Part shown: piece after piece, positions 61,628 through 64,000 of the stretch | Layout: the number at the start of each line of letters is the position of its first letter | Numbering within the stretch: position 1 is the stretch's first letter | Source: Streptomyces sp. CBMA29 | GTDB taxonomy: Bacteria; Actinomycetota; Actinomycetes; Streptomycetales; Streptomycetaceae | NCBI RefSeq assembly: GCF_014596445.1 | Contig: NZ_MECL01000035.1 | Location: 62,001-126,000, forward strand | Direction of reading: 5' to 3' | DNA length: 64,000 nt | Translations under genes and position numbers: made by a program | Notes under the pieces: generated by a model | Databases searched by the model: none | Told to the model about the DNA's origin: nothing | What the model saw: only the letters and a program-made list of their open reading frames with translations

Positions 61628-62877
61628 CCACTTCCGAAGGCACGGCCGCTCCCGCACAAGGTGTTACGTCCGTCGTCGTCACCGGTATCGGCGTCACCGC
61701 GCCCAACGGCCTGGGCACCGAGGAGTTCTGGGCCGCGACCCTCGCGGGGAAGAACGGCATCGGACCCGTCCAGCGGTTCGACGCCACCGGATACCCCGCC
61801 AAACTCGCCGGTGAGGTACCGGGCTTCGTCGCCACGGACTACCTGCCGAGCCGGCTGATCCCGCAGACCGACCACATGACCAGGCTCGCCCTGGTCGCGG
61901 CCGACTGGGCGCTGGCCGACGCGGGCGTCAAGCTCGACGAGTGGAAACAGTTCGACATGGGCGTCATCACCGCCAGCTCCTCCGGCGGTTTCGAATTCGG
62001 CCAGAACGAACTGCGGAAGCTGTGGTCCAAGGGCGGCCAGCACGTCAGCGCGTACCAGTCCTTCGCCTGGTTCTACGCGGTCAACACCGGCCAGATCTCC
62101 ATCCGCAACGGCATGCAGGGCCCCAGCGGGGTCGTCGTCTCCGACCAGGCGGGCGGCCTCGACGCGCTCGCGCAGGCCAGGCGGCAGATCCGCAAAGGGA
62201 CCCGGCTGATCGTCTCCGGCGGCGTCGACGGCTCGATCTGCCCCTGGGGCTGGATCGCGCAGGTCGCCGCGGGACGGCTCACCGACAGCGACGACCCGGA
62301 CAAGGCGTACCGGCCCTTCGCCGCGGACGCCGACGGCTATGTGCCAGGCGAGGGCGGCGCGTTGCTGATCCTGGAGGACGCGGGGTCCGCGCGGGAGCGC
62401 GGCGCCAAGGTCTACGGGGAGATCGCCGGATACGCCTCGACCTTCGACCCCAGGCCCGGCAGCGGGAGGGAGCCCGGCCTCAGGCGGGCCGTCGAGGCGG
62501 CGCTGGCCGACGCGGGCCTGACGGCGGCCGACATCGACGTCGTCTTCGCCGACGCGGCGGCCGTCCCCGAACTGGACCGCGCGGAGGCCGACGCCGTCAA
62601 CGCGGTCTTCGGACCGCGCGGCGTGCCGGTCACCGCGCCCAAGACGATGACCGGACGGCTCTACTCAGGAGCCGCGTCGCTCGACACGGCCGCCGCGCTG
62701 CTGTCGATCAGGGACGGGATCATCCCGCCCACCACCCACGTCGCCCCCGCCCCCGAGTACGACCTCGACCTGGTGGTCGACCGGCCCAGGACCGCGCCGG
62801 TGAACGCCGCGCTGGTGCTGGCCAGGGGCTACGGCGGCTTCAACTCGGCGATGGTCGTGCGCGGAGCAGTCCGGTGA
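61624..62877 (+). CDS. type II PKS chain-length factor KS-beta
   Basis: Chain-length factor of 417 aa, homologous to KS-alpha but with the active-site cysteine replaced by Gln175 ([14 protein letters not shown]), the hallmark of the family. Other blocks are [41 protein letters not shown] near 118 and [19 protein letters not shown] near 240. It forms the heterodimer with KS-alpha and sets chain length; a decaketide would fit an angucycline but cannot be proved from sequence. The ACP start follows 44 bases after its stop. Confidence 0.97.
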   Translation: MTTSEGTAAPAQGVTSVVVTGIGVTAPNGLGTEEFWAATLAGKNGIGPVQRFDATGYPAKLAGEVPGFVATDYLPSRLIPQTDHMTRLALVAADWALADAGVKLDEWKQFDMGVITASSSGGFEFGQNELRKLWSKGGQHVSAYQSFAWFYAVNTGQISIRNGMQGPSGVVVSDQAGGLDALAQARRQIRKGTRLIVSGGVDGSICPWGWIAQVAAGRLTDSDDPDKAYRPFAADADGYVPGEGGALLILEDAGSARERGAKVYGEIAGYASTFDPRPGSGREPGLRRAVEAALADAGLTAADIDVVFADAAAVPELDRAEADAVNAVFGPRGVPVTAPKTMTGRLYSGAASLDTAAALLSIRDGIIPPTTHVAPAPEYDLDLVVDRPRTAPVNAALVLARGYGGFNSAMVVRGAVR

Positions 62878-62921
62878 CGGGCCCGCGCACCGCCGTCGCC
62901 ACACCTCAGGAAGGGACCGAG

Positions 62922-63191
62922 ATGGCCGGACCGGAACTCACGATCGACGACCTCAAGCGCATCCTCCGGGAAGCCGCGGGCGAGAGCGAGGGCATCGACC
63001 TGGACGGCGACATCCTCGACCAGACCTTCGAGGACCTCGGCTACGACTCGCTGGCGCTGCTGGAGACCGGCAGCCGGATCGAGCGCGAGCACGGGATCGA
63101 GCTGGAGGACACCTCCATCACCGTCGTCGAGACGCCGCGGGCGCTGCTCGCCGTCGTCAACGAGCAACTCGCCGCGGAACAAGCGGCCTGA
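62922..63191 (+). CDS. type II PKS acyl carrier protein
   Basis: ACP of 89 aa with the phosphopantetheine serine Ser43 in FEDLGYDSLALLETGSRIEREHGIEL. It is acidic and four-helical, as expected. The ATG at 62922 has AAGGGA at good spacing and is preferred to a GTG at 62874 that overlaps the KS-beta stop but would add 16 non-family residues. It carries the growing polyketide between KS, ketoreductase and cyclases. Confidence 0.96.
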   Translation: MAGPELTIDDLKRILREAAGESEGIDLDGDILDQTFEDLGYDSLALLETGSRIEREHGIELEDTSITVVETPRALLAVVNEQLAAEQAA

Positions 63192-63250
63192 CGCTCCCCC
63201 CACCCGGTGCCGCCGCCGTGCTCCCGAGGCGCGGCGGCGGCGCCGACCAG

Positions 63251-63354
63251 CCCATACGTACAGCGCACACGTAAAGCCCACGCGTAAAGCCCACACGTAC
63301 AGCCCACGCGTAAAGCCCACACGTACAGCGCACTTGAACGCAGCACATGTACGC
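63251..63354. repeat. 13-bp tandem array 2 (six good and two degenerate copies)
   Basis: Six contiguous 13-bp units (63251-63328), alternating CCCACACGTACAG and CCCACGCGTAAAG, then two degenerate units to about 63354. Each unit holds a small symmetric core (ACGCGT or TACGTA-like). It lies between the ACP and ketoreductase genes. The sequence is unrelated to array 1 but the period is the same. Confidence 0.88.
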
Positions 63355-63385
63355 AGCCGAGCGGTACCGAGTCGGAGGAGCAGTC

Positions 63386-64000
63386 ATGTCGGCAGAGGGA
63401 CAACGGGTCGCTCTCGTCACCGGGGCCACCAGCGGAATCGGGCTCGCCGTCACCAGGGCGCTGGCCGCACAGGGACACCAGGTGTTCATCTGCGCGCGGA
63501 CGCCCGAGAGCGTGGAAGTCACCGTCAAGGAACTGCGGGACGAGGGCCTGGACGTCGACGGCACCGCCTGCGACGTCAAGTCGGGCGACGACATCAAGGC
63601 GTTCGTGCTCGCCGCCGTGGAGCGGTACGGGCCGGTCGACGTCCTGGTCAACAACGCGGGCCGCAGCGGCGGCGGCGTCACCGCGGACATCGACGACGAG
63701 CTGTGGTTCGACGTCGTCAACACCAACCTCAACAGCGTCTTCCTGATGACGCGCGAGGTGCTCAACACCGGCGGCATGCGGTACCGCGACCGCGGCCGGA
63801 TCATCAACATCGCCTCCACCGCGGGCAAGCAGGGCGTGGTGCTCGGCGCCCCGTACTCCGCCTCCAAGCACGGCGTCGTCGGCTTCACCAAGGCCCTGGG
63901 CAACGAACTGGCGCCGACCGGCATCACGGTCAACGCGGTCTGCCCCGGCTACGTCGAGACGCCGATGGCCGCGCGGGTCCGGCAGGGCTACGCGGCGGCC
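63386..64000 (+). CDS. polyketide ketoreductase, cut by the window end
   Basis: The first 205 residues of a classical SDR ketoreductase of the ActIII type. TGATSGIGLAVTRAL near residue 12 (NADPH loop), VDVLVNNAGRSGGG near 85, the catalytic Ser in INIASTAGKQGVVLGAPYSASKHGVVGFTKALG near 140-165 with Tyr and Lys, and VNAVCPGYVETPMAARVRQGY at the end, which is typical of C-9 ketoreductases. It reduces the C-9 keto group of the nascent chain. Start ATG 63386 follows GGAGGAG. About 55 residues are missing. Confidence 0.95.
   Translation, partial: MSAEGQRVALVTGATSGIGLAVTRALAAQGHQVFICARTPESVEVTVKELRDEGLDVDGTACDVKSGDDIKAFVLAAVERYGPVDVLVNNAGRSGGGVTADIDDELWFDVVNTNLNSVFLMTREVLNTGGMRYRDRGRIINIASTAGKQGVVLGAPYSASKHGVVGFTKALGNELAPTGITVNAVCPGYVETPMAARVRQGYAAA

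Noticed and set aside
59822..63354. The 13-bp arrays as CRISPR or as coding repeats
   Set aside because: There are no spacers, so they are not CRISPR; the period is not a multiple of three, so they are not coding repeats.

Overview
The window is high-GC actinobacterial DNA and most likely comes from Streptomyces or a close relative. The evidence is the strong third-position GC bias, the many ATGA/GTGA stop-start overlaps, GTG starts, a DmdR-type iron box before desA, and a gene order (desABCD, leucine degradation, speB, citrate synthase) that I recall as lying close together in Streptomyces coelicolor. No rRNA, tRNA, CRISPR array, transposase or phage gene was seen. Nothing here was checked against a database; family names come from reading motifs.

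Layout. About 0.1-5.7 kb: a small conserved gene and the desferrioxamine operon desA-desB-desC-desD (minus strand) behind a long palindromic iron box. 5.8-14.7 kb: a leucine/isovalerate catabolism operon (methylcrotonyl-CoA carboxylase beta and alpha, HMG-CoA lyase, isovaleryl-CoA dehydrogenase) divergent from its probable TetR regulator across a double operator, then another acyl-CoA dehydrogenase and a TesB thioesterase. 14.8-28.5 kb: a NarL-type two-component pair whose kinase carries a 58-residue in-frame insertion, a phosphatase-like gene, agmatinase, a fused ABC exporter, a lipoprotein, LysR, a sugar isomerase, a VWA protein, a MarR-GNAT fusion and a LacI regulator. 28.8-32.0 kb: a three-gene LacI-controlled sugar catabolic operon. 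32.2-42.1 kb: DUF937 protein, RecD2 helicase, citrate synthase, SDR, DedA protein, a TetR/MMPL efflux pair and a small HTH gene.

42.4-52.5 kb is a complete SigK-type locus: sigK, rskA and photolyase on plus; FAD oxidase, DUF1365, cyclopropane-fatty-acid-synthase-like methyltransferase and DUF1295 on minus; molybdopterin oxidoreductase and a fasciclin lipoprotein (MPT83-like) on plus. Three promoters, before sigK and on both sides of the divergent FAD/molybdoenzyme gap, share the pattern CAATCC-N16-CGAAT, so the locus looks like one autoregulated ECF regulon. The molybdoenzyme gene appears to be leaderless.

52.5-54.4 kb: an aldolase/SIS sugar module. From 54.8 kb to the end lies the start of a type II polyketide cluster whose order resembles angucycline clusters: malonyl transacylase, atypical OmpR-type regulator, zinc-ribbon/HTH protein, TcmI-type cyclase, KS-alpha, KS-beta, ACP and ketoreductase (cut by the window end). 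It has two unusual features. The zinc-ribbon/HTH regulator exists twice, once fused (58.9 kb) and once split into two overlapping genes (54.8-55.7 kb). Two intergenic gaps carry unrelated tandem arrays that both have an exact 13-bp unit.
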